Source of the DNA: Hymenopus coronatus
Taxonomy: Eukaryota; Arthropoda; Insecta; Mantodea; Hymenopodidae
Assembly: GCA_030762935.1 (NCBI GenBank)
Contig: CM060884.1
Coordinates: 69,813,696 to 69,877,695 of the forward strand
Direction: 5' to 3'
Length of the DNA stretch: 64,000 nt
The position numbers and the translations under genes were made by a program. The notes under the pieces are model-generated. The model worked only from the letters and a program-made list of their open reading frames with translations. It was not told where the DNA came from and did no database searches. Shown here in pieces: positions 33,904 through 45,310 of the stretch (within the stretch, counting starts at the first letter, position 1; each line of letters opens with the position of its first letter).

Positions 33904-34307
33904 TAATTTTACGCAGTTTTTTGTCTAATTTTACCAGTTCACCACAATAAGATTTATGCTTGATTTGGAATACAAAATTCACGTATAAGGATTTGGGCTT
34001 GCCAGGTAGTTTAAAATGCACTTAATTGCCTTGTTGAGCAAGGAGATTGTCTCCACAGTGAGCGAAACATCAAGGTATGCGAAGTTTGAGACTTTGGTCA
34101 ACATCACTAATGTCTTTGTTTTTCCTTTCACCAAGTGGCAGAGGTACATTAGGGTAAATAGCTATTTTCTAAGAAACATCCAACGGTTGAAACCAGATTA
34201 TCAGACTAATTGAAGGGCACTGGTTCAACTTCAAAACCGTTCCATTTACATTGCAATCTGAAATACTCAAGCCAGAAACTAAATTTATTGGTTAATCTTG
34301 ATAATTA
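33904..34307. other. No recognised feature
   Basis: AT-rich. A 65-codon ORF at 34016-34213 has no family signature. Confidence 0.5.
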
Positions 34308-34320
34308 TTAATGCATTTAT

Positions 34321-34660
34321 GTTTCGTTTCATTGTCGGCTTACCCTTTCCGTAAGACTGACACCCCCGTAGGACTTACAAGCGGATGCCTAGAGGTCAGA
34401 AGCCTGTCGGGGAGCCAACGCCATGAATCCACAGAATGGAGAGCGTGGAAGGAGTGGCAGCCAGGCGTGAGCATAAGGACGCGAATGATACGAAATGTAA
34501 GCGAAATGGATGATAGGAAAGGAGATGATGGAGCAATTGGTAGAACGAGTGGCGGAGGACCCGGAGGAAACCGCCACTTCGTCCACCACAAATAGCACAT
34601 GCGAACCCCGGGCCGCCTTGGTGGGAGGCGAACGGTCTAAACATTCGGCCACGGCGCCGC
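34321..34660 (-). mobile_element. SINE-4, tRNA-like head, 13-bp target duplication
   Basis: A 340-bp GC-rich block in AT-rich surroundings. On the minus strand the head (34590-34660) has an A box (GTGGCCGAATGTTTAGACCG) of Ser/Leu type and a B box GGGGTTCGCATGTGC. A long body follows (GTTTCCTCCGGGTCCTCC to GAAACGAAACAT). TTAATGCATTTAT occurs at 34308-34320 and 34661-34673, a perfect target-site duplication. The several overlapping ORFs here follow from high GC and are not genes. Confidence 0.87.
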
Positions 34661-34790
34661 TTAATGCATTTATTTACAAAGTATAATAACTAATATTACA
34701 TTTTATGAGTGCCAATTTTGCATAATTTACAAATTACATGTCTGTTTCTAAAAACTAATTCGTACAATATGCATTCTTAGAATATGCTTG

Positions 34791-35235
34791 AACTTTTCTC
34801 ATACGGAAATTTGTCACTTATGTATTACCTTACTTCCCTCCTACTTACAAGGAAACAAGTAGTAAGACCTTTTCTGCTAATGTATATCTTGATTCACATG
34901 AAGTATATAGAATAATTTGTTACAAGGTGTAGAGAAAGTCCTATGAATGGGACACATCAGATTTTTTAGTTATGCTGTGCAGACACACGTGCGCACGCAT
35001 ACCTTTTTATAAAAATGATTTCTTTGGATTTAGGGTTCGTCAAGATGTTTACTTCCGGTGAAATCTCATCGAATTTTTGGCAGGATTACAACACCTCTAT
35101 CTACTTTGTGCGTTGTAAATACATGCTAGAGGAAGTAAGTTTTGTTGGAATCGAGGTCAAAGTATCTATTTCCGGGGATAGGTCTATGGAATTTTTGTGT
35201 GGAATACAATATGTACGTGGTAGTGAAATTAAAGA
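34791..35235. mobile_element. HINE-like nested pair and extra 5' fragment
   Basis: 34791-34960 is a plus-strand 3' end (to GGGACACATCAG). Directly after ATTTTT a minus-strand 5' segment begins at AGTTATGCTGTGC (34967-35130), the same host position as at 20230. A further decayed minus-strand 5' piece lies at 35140-35235. Confidence 0.7.
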
Positions 35236-35379
35236 TCCTTTCATGTAGGCTAAACTGCCTCGGACAATATTGTCCCCTCAATCAGAAACTAATATGAGGC
35301 TGCTGCTTGCATCATGTTGAACTATTAGAGGACTTCTTCACCTTTAGCACAAAACGGCTTGGGTAAAGAAATAGGCGCG
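35236..35379. other. Short unrecognised spacer
   Basis: No feature seen. Confidence 0.4.
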
Positions 35380-35850
35380 AAGCACACGCACACTGACATT
35401 TTTCTAAAAAAGTTTATTATTAGTTTACGATGGTTCCACCACTTGACATTACTTCAATACGTGGGTTCTTCTGTTTTTTTGTCATTAGAGCCGCTTTGCA
35501 GTTACTTACTGGTATATTATAAATGTTTAGGTCTCTAGGCCGCAAAGCGTAGCCCACCATGGAGGACCCTAAGCCACAAAGCGTAGTCGAGGGATCTGTG
35601 AAGCTAAAACCCCAAAACTTCGGCAATCTGGCGACTTTCACATCTGAATAACTTCAAATTTTCAACGCTTTCAAATATGGATCGACAGTAAAAATCACTG
35701 ACAGTTGTGTGTGTATGCGCGTGTCCGTATGTGTGGTGGAACCACCACATAGCTTTACAAAATGTTTATTCATAGGGTCCCAAAACATGTATTTCCGGTG
35801 AAATCTCGGTATCGAAATTTTGGGTACAATACAATACGTTCTCTATGTAT
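35380..35850 (-). mobile_element. HINE-like fragment hosting MITE E2
   Basis: Minus-strand internal part (CACACTGACATTTTTCTAAAA) continues after the MITE at 35771 (GGGTCCCAAAACATGTATTTCC) and stops at TTCTCTAT near 35850, where repeat F begins. Confidence 0.72.
35419..35763 (+). mobile_element. MITE family E, copy 2, with target duplication
   Basis: About 345 bp, TIRs TTTACGATGGTTCCACCAC and GTGGAACCACCACATAGCTT. GTTTATT at 35412-35418 is repeated at 35764-35770 in the HINE host. It has the internal GCCGCAAAGCGTAGCCC repeats and a short GT tract. Confidence 0.8.
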
Positions 35851-36068
35851 AGTTTTCTCCAAAACATGATGGCCCTCGGGACCGCACCCCCAATTACTGG
35901 GCAATAACCATTAGCAAAGAAAATACTACCCTGTACTAGGGGCGAGAGGCAACAATATCTGTTTCCTGGAGACACTGCTTGCAAGTCGAGAATCGCGCCT
36001 CAGTTAAGCGACCAGTAAGAGAAAGACTTGGTAACACCGAGGGTTGGTTTCTAACCGCAAACTTTAAG
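35851..36068 (-). repeat. Repeat family F, copy 1
   Basis: About 215 bp whose reverse complement matches 59797-60035: AGTTTGCGGTTAGAAACCAA, CGCTTAACTGAGGCGCGATT, GGGCCATCATGTTTTGGAG. No coding sequence and no clear terminal repeats; class unknown. Confidence 0.75.
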
Positions 36069-36089
36069 ACTCTGTAACAGAAGTGTATT

Positions 36090-36957
36090 ACTTTCTCTAC
36101 ACGTACTATGTACATAGTGTGTAGAGAAGGTTATTGTATTGTACCCAAAAATTCAATACTGAGATTTCACCGAAAATTTATGTTTTAGGACACCCTGAGT
36201 TCAAAATAAAGGATTTATAGAAAAATGTGTGTGTGTGCGTGCGTGCAGCATAACTCAAAAACGTTAAAATACCAAACTTGATATTTAAGTTCGGTACCTT
36301 CCAAGGATGCGACACGAAGATTTTCAAGAAAGTACCCCCACTCACAGCTACCCTTTACATGGAAAATTTGTCGAAAATGTTGATTTTCTAAAAAAAATTC
36401 TAACGATTTTGATTAAAATATCGTATATTAAAGATATTTACTTGACAAATAAAATGTATATCTTGAATTTTCTGGGAAAATCCTATGAATACATTCTGGA
36501 TGAATTTTACGGAAATTTGCATAACTGCCAAACCGTAAGAGATAGACAAAAACTTGCTTAAAAGAAAAGGTAGGTCACGTTAAAACATACAATTTATATT
36601 ATATACATTTTTTTCGTAGATTGGATTGTTTTTTTAGATATTCCTTTTTATTGGTTTCAACTTTAAAAAACATCCTTTTCTCATACATGAATTTGTTAAC
36701 TCCTGTCCACACAAGAAAACTTCAGTTACATAGCAACCAGCCTTTGACTATCACTTTAACCCATGGTTCTTTCATATTTCGCTGCTGCTTACAAGGAAGC
36801 AAGTAGTAATACTATTTCTGCTAATTTTTTCTCGATCAGCATGAAGTAAATAGAAGCATAAGCTTTTTAACAATAATTTAGAAATGTAGAGAAAGTCCTG
36901 TGAATGGAACACATCAGATTTTTTGTACATTATACACATAGTACGTGTAGAGAAAGT
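36090..36957 (+). mobile_element. HINE-like element plus inverted 5' tip
   Basis: 36090-36916 is a near-complete plus copy (ACTTTCTCTACACGTACTAT to GGAACACATCAG). It is followed at 36925-36957 by a minus-strand 5' terminus (ACACATAGTACGTGTAGAGAAAGT), again consistent with insertion into an older copy. Confidence 0.8.
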
Positions 36958-36959
36958 AA

Positions 36960-37085
36960 TATCCCTCGGCTACGCTTTGTGGCTTAGGGTCCTAAACGTT
37001 TATAACAGACCAGTAAGTAACTACAAAGTGGCTCTAATGACAGAATAGCACGTAGTGAAGTAATACCAAGTGGTGCAACTATGGT
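36960..37085 (-). mobile_element. MITE family E fragment
   Basis: Reverse orientation relative to 35419: CTACGCTTTGTGGCTTAGGG, ACCAGTAAGTAACTACAAAG, ACTATGGTATAG. Only one end is preserved. It abuts the GC-rich island. Confidence 0.7.
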
Positions 37086-37099
37086 ATAGTAATAATGTG

Positions 37100-37405
37100 G
37101 CTTGCACATGGCGAGTTTTGCTGAACGCCGAGAGAGATAGTGGCATTTGGTTCTAAATGTGGCATCGCAGCGCGTTGCATCCCCCTTGCAAACTGGACAA
37201 TACGGTCTGTCAGGTTTACCGTCGCGCTCCCCCCTCCTAGCGGCTCGCGGAGGGGTTTGGCAGTTAGCCCGGTCGGTCGTGGCGTCTCTTGCCCGTAGTC
37301 TGCCAGCCACGCTGCCTCAGCAGAGACGGTCCGCGGGAATATGTGGTGTGTTCTCGTCTTGTCAGTGTGCAGTGTGTGACAGTGTGAGTGCATGTGATAG
37401 AAACT
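37100..37405 (+). promoter_or_regulatory. CpG-rich island with initiator-like motif
   Basis: Sharp rise in GC and CpG (GTCGCGCTCCCCCCTCC, GCGGCTCGCGGAGGGG, GGTCCGCGGG) within AT-rich DNA. TCAGT at 37362-37366 resembles the arthropod initiator and is followed by GTGTGCAGTG. No TATA box is seen at the expected spacing. Read as a possible promoter and 5'UTR for the exon starting at 37406. A GC-rich mobile element is the main alternative. Confidence 0.4.
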
Positions 37406-37493
37406 ATGTTGCCTCCATCGGGCAACCCTCACCACCACACGAGAAGGGAATTACCTCCCAGGATGCATCATCGACCTTCTCTCCTAGCTGCAG
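37406..37493 (+). CDS. Candidate first coding exon, function unknown
   Basis: ATG at 37406 opens 29 codons (MLPPSGNPHHHTRR... to ...PSLLAAG, Pro/His/Arg-rich). They end at GCAG followed by GTAACAGT, a good 5' splice site, leaving phase 1. An in-frame upstream ATG (37388) exists; 37406 is favoured arbitrarily. Codon use is GC-rich, unlike nearby chance ORFs. The ORF continues through the splice site to 37570, so an unspliced short ORF is possible. No family recognised and no second exon identified here. Confidence 0.35.
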
Positions 37494-37499
37494 GTAACA

Positions 37500-37971
37500 G
37501 TGTCCATTCCGCATTTAGCCAGTGCGAGTACACGAAAATCTGCTTGTCATTTTCAGAAGCTTTTGGTTAAAACGTCACTCTGACACTTACAATATCATGT
37601 ACCCCTCCATTCCCCCTCCCCTTCAACTAGTGACGTTCGTGAAAGCTGTGCGCAATGTCGCACGTGACACTCTAAATGTTGGAACTAGTTCTCTTGGTGG
37701 TCTATTCTCATCTACAACGAGGAAAGAGGAGTGAAATGCCGTGCGTCAAAACTTGATTTCAAGAAGCGCGTCAAAGCGTCGTAACGTTCCAATAATGCTG
37801 TGTCAGCACGACTCTATTTGTCCAGTTAAGCGGCACTATCGGGTTTCAACCACAACAGGTGTACTGTGTTTAGTGGTTTAAACCATGTGCTTGCTCGACT
37901 GTCTGTCACCCTGAACAAGTTTGTCGACTATTCTTCATTGAAAATTTAATTTTATAATTACCACGTTTCCA
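37500..37971. other. No recognised feature
   Basis: GC falls back gradually. A 70-codon ORF at 37522-37734 overlaps the previous frame; unsupported. It would be intronic if the exon above is real. Confidence 0.45.
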
Positions 37972-38991
37972 TGGGGAATTGAAATCGATTCAGTACACTT
38001 TCCGGCATTGAATAGCGCATGGAAAAGCGGATTCAAATCGAATTTTGGATCCAATCCTCTTCAAAAGTGGATAGGAATGAGATCGGATAGAAATAAGGGT
38101 AATTTTCCACAATTGCTCTATTAATTCCAATGGGCGGTAAATGAAGTGTGTGAAGCTTATGCCAGGGTGTGTTGTTATAAGAGGAAACGAAACTTTAACG
38201 ATATAATCATGATCGTTTAACATCTAAATATTGTCCAAAAACACAAAAATGAAAATCAACAATAACATAGATTGGACACACACAAGTAATATTTAAAGCA
38301 AATCATTCGTAAACTACAGAATATATTTATCGACAAAATAATTTAGGAAATCATTAAGGACATTGAAATTTTGCAAGAAATATCACAAATTACTCCATAT
38401 AAAGGATAGTTTGGGGCGGATGATGTTTGAAAATATTCGTAGATAAAAATTGCATGTTTGGAAGATACTAAACTTAAATAAGCAGAAAGTTTGTGATGGG
38501 TTGGGTTTTAGTTTTTGAGATATTCTGTTCACACAGTGGTTGGCATCCAACAAATACAATCTACTGAAGTTGGCACTTCATTCAGCACTCACCAGAATTA
38601 ATAGAGTTATTGCACATTACCGAAATATGTTGCATAGAAACACTTCCGTATTCAAATCGTTGTGATATGGTAAAGAAACTCTTCCTCTGCTGTACTCGTT
38701 TCACGCAGTAGTCATTTGTTAACTATTCTTTTAAATTGCTCTGCGTTAGATTATTAACTACTTGTATGGTTTCTATAGTTAGCAATGTATTCTCAAATAT
38801 AATTATTTAACATCAAAACCAGGAAAGGTTCGCCAACGCAATTAGAAGTTGACCAACATGAATGAACGAATAAAATTATTCTTGGAGGTTACGCATTCAA
38901 AATAATCGCAACTCGTATTGAATTTAACATACGAAACGCGTATCGTATTGAAATTGGTCTTAAATCAATTTCAATTCGCCATGGAAACGTG
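37972..38991 (+). mobile_element. MITE family G, copy 1, with internal insertion
   Basis: TIRs CACGTTTCCATGGGGAATTG (left) and CGCCATGGAAACGTG (right). The halves 37972-38105 and 38625-38991 align with the uninterrupted copy 42616-43074 (GGATTCAAATCG, TCCGTATTCAAATC, GGTTCGCCAACGCAA). The middle ~520 bp is extra, and part of it (38395-38540) is an old HINE fragment. Confidence 0.75.
38395..38540 (-). mobile_element. Old HINE-like fragment inside MITE G
   Basis: ATAAAGGATAGTTTGGGGCGG, GGAAGATACTAAACTTAAAT and TTTTGAGATATTCTGTTCAC follow the minus-strand order of the family. Confidence 0.6.
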
Positions 38992-41202
38992 GTACATATA
39001 ATGTGAGGCAGTTGGTGCTGTCTTTCTTCCCAATACACTTAAATCACGTGGTCTTTGTTCATAACTGAACGACTTTCACGACACAGGATCCGGCTAGAGA
39101 CAGGATTTTGTGTAATGTTTATATTGAATATTCTACATAAATTTTGTGGTAATTTACGGGCAGAATTGATGAATACTGACATGACTGGAATTAAAACTGA
39201 CAGGCAACAAAAGTAACGTTAAAACCCCATTTCAAGATTCAAAACTGTTATTTCTAATCAGTATCTTGTAAAGAATCAAATATCGGATCAGATAGCACCA
39301 AAATCCAAAATGCAGCAAGTTGTGACATTTCGTTTTTCATGGTCGTACTTCTGTCTGTTCAAGTTATACTTGGAGAAAAATCTCACGCTTCACCATTTAA
39401 TATCGGTACTTGGCACAGAAAACGTGCTAAGATTCACCTTTTATTTTCAGTGCCAATTTGTTACTGTTGCTTAGCTGCTCAACAATGACACAGCGTTGTT
39501 TGAGACGAGGAAGCAAATCAAAATTAATACAACTAGTTTTAAATGGATTTAGTTGGTTAAGTGCTGCCTTACATTATTTAAACCGCCAATACTTGATTTA
39601 GTAACTAGCTTGAAGGGTCATACAAATGAGCTAACGGTTGTATTGTTATTACGTATTGTTTTTCTTTCGTCATAATAAACTCTAATTTTGACAAATTCAT
39701 ACGGCAGAAAAGTTTAAATTGTCTTCTGCTGTAAGTGCGTTCTGCAAGTTTACGTACTCTGCTTCCAGAGCGACCACTATCTAATATTTTACATATTATG
39801 GCTCTCAGCGAATTAATTCAGAATAAAACAAGGTGAGCTACAGGTTTATCTTCACATTGAAATTCTAACATTCGTTGTGTAACCAACTTGGAATATTCCG
39901 AAACAAAACTTTTTCTTGCCTGTTACCTTAATTTAGTAGTTGAATTACTAACGTCTTTATCGTTTCACAACTTCTTGCGGTATGAAGACGCAAATGTTAA
40001 AGTTTTATATTTGTAACTTTTAGAAATGAACTTTCTTCTGTGCAAAATAAAAAGGACATATATTTATCTCGTAAATATGAAAAATTCAACAATTCGCGAA
40101 AAAATAAGCATGCATATCATTTAAAAATAAGCATATTCATCAACTTTTTCATTTACGTTAAAAACAAAAACTTCTATCTATGATCATGATGAGTTATGTT
40201 CAAAATATAGCTTCAGCATTTCATCTTGATCTTCAAGGAACTGATTTGTAGTCCATTTTCGTTTTCCAGGATTTTCCCACGTAACAGATGAGGTAAATGT
40301 GTTTTAATTCATCATTAAATTCTGTGTTAGTACATTTCTAATTGGTTTCTTGATCAGTTTGATTGTGTTGACTCTTTTTGCCGATAAGTCTGTCTTTATT
40401 TTCGGAAGTTCGCAATGAGGCGGAACGCATTGTATTACGATTTCCTTGCTTCCTGAAAACAGTTACGTACATGTTGGAATTGTTCTGGTGTCGTGGATGT
40501 TGGCTATCGCACTTTTTGCTGCTTTTGAGTCAGAAAACGACTGCCTTTTGGACTTAATTGGAAGCTACTTAATTGAATAAGTGGAATGATGATAGCTTTT
40601 ATTTCTCCATCTAAGTTTATGTAATAAGGGCCTAATTAAAAATCAATAACTTGGTGCGAATTAGCATCATACAAATATTGAATTTCGTTTTGAAGCGTAT
40701 GGTTTGAAAACCCGGTGACAGCTGACAGTTGGATCTAAAAGCTCTGGTGGAAGATAAAGGCAGGACAAATGGACACTCGAAGAACCCAGGGCTGCAAATG
40801 TAAAACCTTACACTCATAGTGTAATCAAATATGCTGAGTGGAGTGTTCACGTTCTGTAACTGATACAAGGTAAAACTCGGCAAGACCACGCAGTGACGTA
40901 AACAAGTTCACCCAGTTCGACAAATCAGACAAGAAATGATGTCTGATGCGCGCATTAATACGGACTTTAGTTTTCTCTTTAACTCGTGCCTCAATTGAGC
41001 ATACACTTAATGTATTTTTGTACGATCGTGTATTTTCTACATTCTGCTGATACATTTGGTTACCGTAATAACAAAAGAATATACAAGTTACATACTTTTT
41101 AATATTCATTCCCATTTAGTCATTTTTCGAAATTTGTATCAATATTTTGGGCAATCTTCGATACCTATGGTTGCTCACGGATAGTTTTCAGATATTTCTT
41201 GC
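38992..41202. other. Longest stretch without recognised repeats
   Basis: 2.2 kb of AT-rich unique sequence. Minus ORFs at 40632-40889 and 40825-41115 overlap in different frames and show no motif. It could be intron or intergenic DNA. Confidence 0.5.
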
Positions 41203-41300
41203 AGGTGAGGGCCCTAAGCCGCAGAGCGTAGCCGAGGGATTTTTTTTTTTTTTTTTATAAGTAGAGGAGCATAGCCGATGGGTCTGCTCATATAAAGCTG
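41203..41300 (+). mobile_element. MITE family E fragment
   Basis: GGGCCCTAAGCCGCAGAGCG, a T17 tract, then ATAAGTAGAGGAGCATAGCC, matching 4960-5010. No ends preserved. Confidence 0.65.
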
Positions 41301-42615
41301 AATGATTCCCGGTGGATTTAACTACCACTTTCACTATGTTTTCATACACTTCCTATAGAACTATAGGTAATGGAGAAACTTCGATATTTTTATTCCGATT
41401 CTAGATTTTTCAGGAATCAATTACGTACATACAACATTGTCATATTCTCTATCTGCGTCTTCATTTTACACGTATCCGACTTGAAATTCTTGTTGAATAC
41501 TGAAACAGTTACACTGATTTCAAGAACACGACTAGGAATATCACGAAAGCCTACCTCTTAACTTAAAAGTTCTTGGATTGTTTTCTTTTGGATGTCTTGA
41601 TCATATACTGCAAATCTACAGTTATAAAATAACCATGTAAAAGATAGTTTGGAATGGGAAGAATTTTCTTGATAAACCCTCGTCCTCGTGGCGCGTATCT
41701 TTGGAAGACACCAAACTTAAATATCAAGTTTATTTATTCATGGCAGGTTTATCTGCAACATTTAAGTTTGTTCTTAAATGTGCGTTGTTGTGAATCGTAT
41801 TTTGGTTTTATTCAGAGGACCTTTTAGGTACTTCTAAAGTTTACCCTAGTAAAGAAAGTTTAAGTGGGTATTATACGCACATGTTTTGCTTATATTTTAT
41901 GGAAAAAAAACTTCATTTCGTCAGATAGCACTACGTAACATTATGGTCAAATAATTGATACGTCATTTTGCGCGTCCCAGTATAATATGAGCATAACCTC
42001 TCAAAAGTCTGCGGAACATTTATATTATTCTTGAAGTGGTTTAGTGTTAAAATGGTTTACTAAAGCAACTGGGATATCATCATAGATTACGCACTGATCA
42101 GATGAAACTCCTAACCTCAAATGACATTATATTAAAGTTTATCCGTGAATAAAATGTAATAGCGTGTATAAATAATTACTCTCGTGTTGTTTAACGGCAT
42201 TACTAAATGAACAGTGGTTACGGAATATTAACCGGTGCTACCAACATTGAAAAAAAAAAAAAAACATCAAAAGTTAAAAATAGTAAAATCAGAAGTCAAT
42301 AACGTCTCCCGTCCTCCTTGTAAGAACTTGATTGTTGAAGTGGCTAAAATTGAACGTACAGCACTGAAGTAATTAGCTGTCCAGAGGTGAACCTGGTTAA
42401 AATGTTTATAACCACAATCACAAACCATTGGCACTGTACATCGTTAATGAAAGTAAGTCATTTAGATGATTAAATTCATTAAACTGCTGTTGTATTTTTG
42501 GAAAACTAGTTGTTATAAATGCCGTATTTTCACAAAATAATGCTGTATTGTAAGATTTTTGTTTTTAAGAAAATACGGCATGGTTAGCGTATTTAGAAAT
42601 CATTTTAATAATTAT
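41301..42615. other. Mostly unrecognised; one HINE scrap
   Basis: An old minus-strand HINE fragment is visible at 41624-41740 (CATGTAAAAGATAGTTTGG, GGAAGACACCAAACTTAAAT). The rest is unique AT-rich sequence. Confidence 0.5.
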
Positions 42616-43074
42616 CATGTTTCCACGGGGAATTGAATTGGATTTGAGTACACTTATCGTATCGAATACTGCATGGAAACGCGGATTCAAATCGTATTGA
42701 ATCTTGGATCCGATCCTCGTTTAAAAGTGGCATCTGAATGAGATCGGATGAATACTTCCGTATTTAAATCATTTTGGATACACTGAAGAAACTCTTCTGC
42801 TATACTCGTTTTTATTAAATTGCTCTGTGATGGATTATAACTAAACCACTATAATGGCTTCTTAATATATTCTCAAATATAATTATATAATTTCAAAACC
42901 TGTAAGTAATACACAGATAACAAAAATATGTTTCAGGTTCGCCAACGCAACATAAATAGATGAAGCCTAAGTTTTCAAAATGATCTCAATTCACATTGAA
43001 TTTAACATGTGAAACGCGGATCGTATTGAGATGGAACTGCACTCAAATCGATTTCGATTCCCCATAGAAACGTG
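42616..43074 (+). mobile_element. MITE family G, copy 2 (intact length)
   Basis: 459 bp with TIRs CATGTTTCCACGGGGAATTG and GATTCCCCATAGAAACGTG. Extended subterminal pairing through the ATTTGAGT/ACTCAAAT region. No ORF. The target duplication is not clear, so superfamily is unassigned. Confidence 0.75.
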
Positions 43075-43601
43075 CAAAATATCTATTTGATAGTGTAGAC
43101 ATTTTCTTGTTCTCGACTTGCTCATCTGACATCTGCTCTTCGGAAGAACTGTTCTCGATAAGTTGCCACTGTAGTCGTAGTGATGTCGTCGATTGTTCAA
43201 GTGGGAGAGGGATGGAATAATAAAGGCGCGCTCGACAAAGCGGCAGCTTGACAGCACATGTGTACCCTCTATCGGCTGCAGCGGAAACGAGAAGCGCTTA
43301 CAGCAAACATGTTGGCCGCACCTGTTGATTTACCCCTGCTGGTTTTGAGGGGTGTGAGCTACATTGCCCTTGCTTGGTGAAAAGTTTCGGCATCACGTGT
43401 TAATTCCTTTCTTTCCTGGGTGATTTTCAACTATTTTCTGCACACGGCACCAACAGGTGGTGAACACTTGGCATTCTAATGGCATTGCTAACTTATCATG
43501 GGTCACAGAGTATGCGAATGTATAATATTTATTAAATAATTGTTGGTCTTCTTATGCCTTTAATCTTAGAACATTTTCCCTCGATTTTGCGTTTCAGTTT
43601 T
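43075..43601. other. No recognised feature
   Basis: Moderately GC-rich at 43190-43400 (CGGCTGCAGCGGAAACG). No gene structure seen. Confidence 0.5.
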
Positions 43602-44061
43602 ACTTTCTCTTTCACCCAAAATTTAAATACCAAGAGTATTCACCGGAAATACATGTTTAAAGACCCCCTGAATCCTTAAAAATTATTTTTAGGAAAGGGT
43701 CTGTCGTGTGTGTCTGAAGACAGCATAGCTCAAAAACGAAAAGTCCATAAAATACGAAACTTAATATTTCAGTTTAGCATATTCCAAGGATGCGACACGA
43801 AGATTTTCAATAAAATCCTCCCACTCCCAACTACCCTTTACAAGGGGGGAGGATCGAAAATGTTGATGTTCTCAAATGGGTCAAACAATTTTGACTAAAA
43901 TAGCTAGTATTAAAGATATTTACATGACCAACTAAATGTATATCTTGAATTTTCTGGGAATAGCCTCTGAAGACCTCTTCTTTCTGGATGGCTTTTGTAT
44001 AACTGTAAGAGATAGAAAAAATCTTACTACGTAGAATTCATTAAAATATGCAATTTGTTAT

Positions 44062-44117
<56 letters not shown>

Positions 44118-44430
44118 AATCGTTTTCGGGATATTCCGGATTATTGGTTTCAATTTAGGTCACTAACTTTTTTCTCAATTGGGAATACATCTTCTAGTTT
44201 GTTTACTCCTGGCAAGCAAAGAGAATGGAATTTCAATTGTTTCACAATTGACTATTGGACTTGACTATCGCTTTAGCCTGTGCATTTTCTTATTTCCCTT
44301 CTACTTACAAGGAAGCTAGTAAGAAGGCTGATTCTGTGTTTATCTTGATTAGCGTGATGTAGATAAAAGATAAATCTTTCGAATAAAAGGTTTCTTTGCG
44401 GATCAAGATCATGTGAATGGAACACATGAG
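43602..44430 (+). mobile_element. HINE-like element with (GA)n
   Basis: Plus copy with a damaged 5' palindrome (ACTTTCTCTTTCACCC) and 3' end GTGAATGGAACACATGAG. A (GA)n tract (44065-44116) replaces the usual CATTTTTTTCGTGG block. Confidence 0.8.
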
Positions 44431-45310
44431 ACTTTGTTGCGGGAAAATTTTCTCCTAGACAGGTATAAGCTAAGGAATCGATGGCTTGCATGTTGGATTA
44501 CTTTCTATTTACTACAAACTGTTACACGAACCATTGCACAAGGAAAAGAGACTATCTGCTGCCACGTTTTGTCCATTGCATGCAAGGCCATTTGCTGCGA
44601 CTTGGGACGCATGTTCTAAGGATAATGCCCAATTCACAATGAGATGCAGGACTTTACACCCATGTTATTCAATGCAAGCATTCACATAGACACACGAACA
44701 GGCTACGCAAAGCAAGAGTTTGCAAATTCCAAACTTTATGCTTGCATTCCATACACAGAGAAAGAATTTTGCATTAATTCATCTGCATTGCTTGCCGTCA
44801 ACAGCAGACGATCGCTATGCGAGATTTTACGAGATTTATGTACTATAGGTACATATGTACATACTCCTCTTCTGTTTGGCCGAGTCGCGCCATCTCTCAC
44901 TTCCTTTAAGAGGTTGTGGCAGTCTCTTTGCTGAATCCTCGTTAAATTTAATAGATTTCATTATAGTGTTTAACGCCCTCTTTTATTACACATGTCACCG
45001 CAGCGTTGACACTGTTGGTGCACGGAATGAAGATGGAGCACCGGTGGAATGCGATAGCGGGAAAACCGAAAAACCCGTCCCTAGGCCGTTTTATCCGAGT
45101 GGTCTAAGGCGCAGCTTCTAATTTAATGGATGTACCCGCCATTTGTCTAGATTTATTACCTCACAAATCGTAAGGCGCAAAGAGACACTGCACATTGCGT
45201 TAAAAGTGCAGCTTTATCACTTTCTGCAGTCTCCATGCTTGCACTATTTTCAATATTTTGGTCAAATAATTTTGACTCACTGCTGCGAGCTTCAGTTGTT
45301 TGTAATTTTT
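44431..45310. other. Unrecognised, with a tRNA-Leu-like scrap
   Basis: Several short overlapping ORFs with higher GC, none recognised. At 45086-45118, TTTTATCCGAGTGGTCTAAGGCGCAGC looks like the 5' half of a tRNA-Leu-type SINE head (A box TCCGAGTGGTCTAAGGCG); no B box follows. Confidence 0.4.

Noticed and set aside
34311..34652. Four overlapping GC-rich ORFs of 82-94 codons as a small gene
   Set aside because: They lie wholly within SINE-4, bounded by its 13-bp target duplication.
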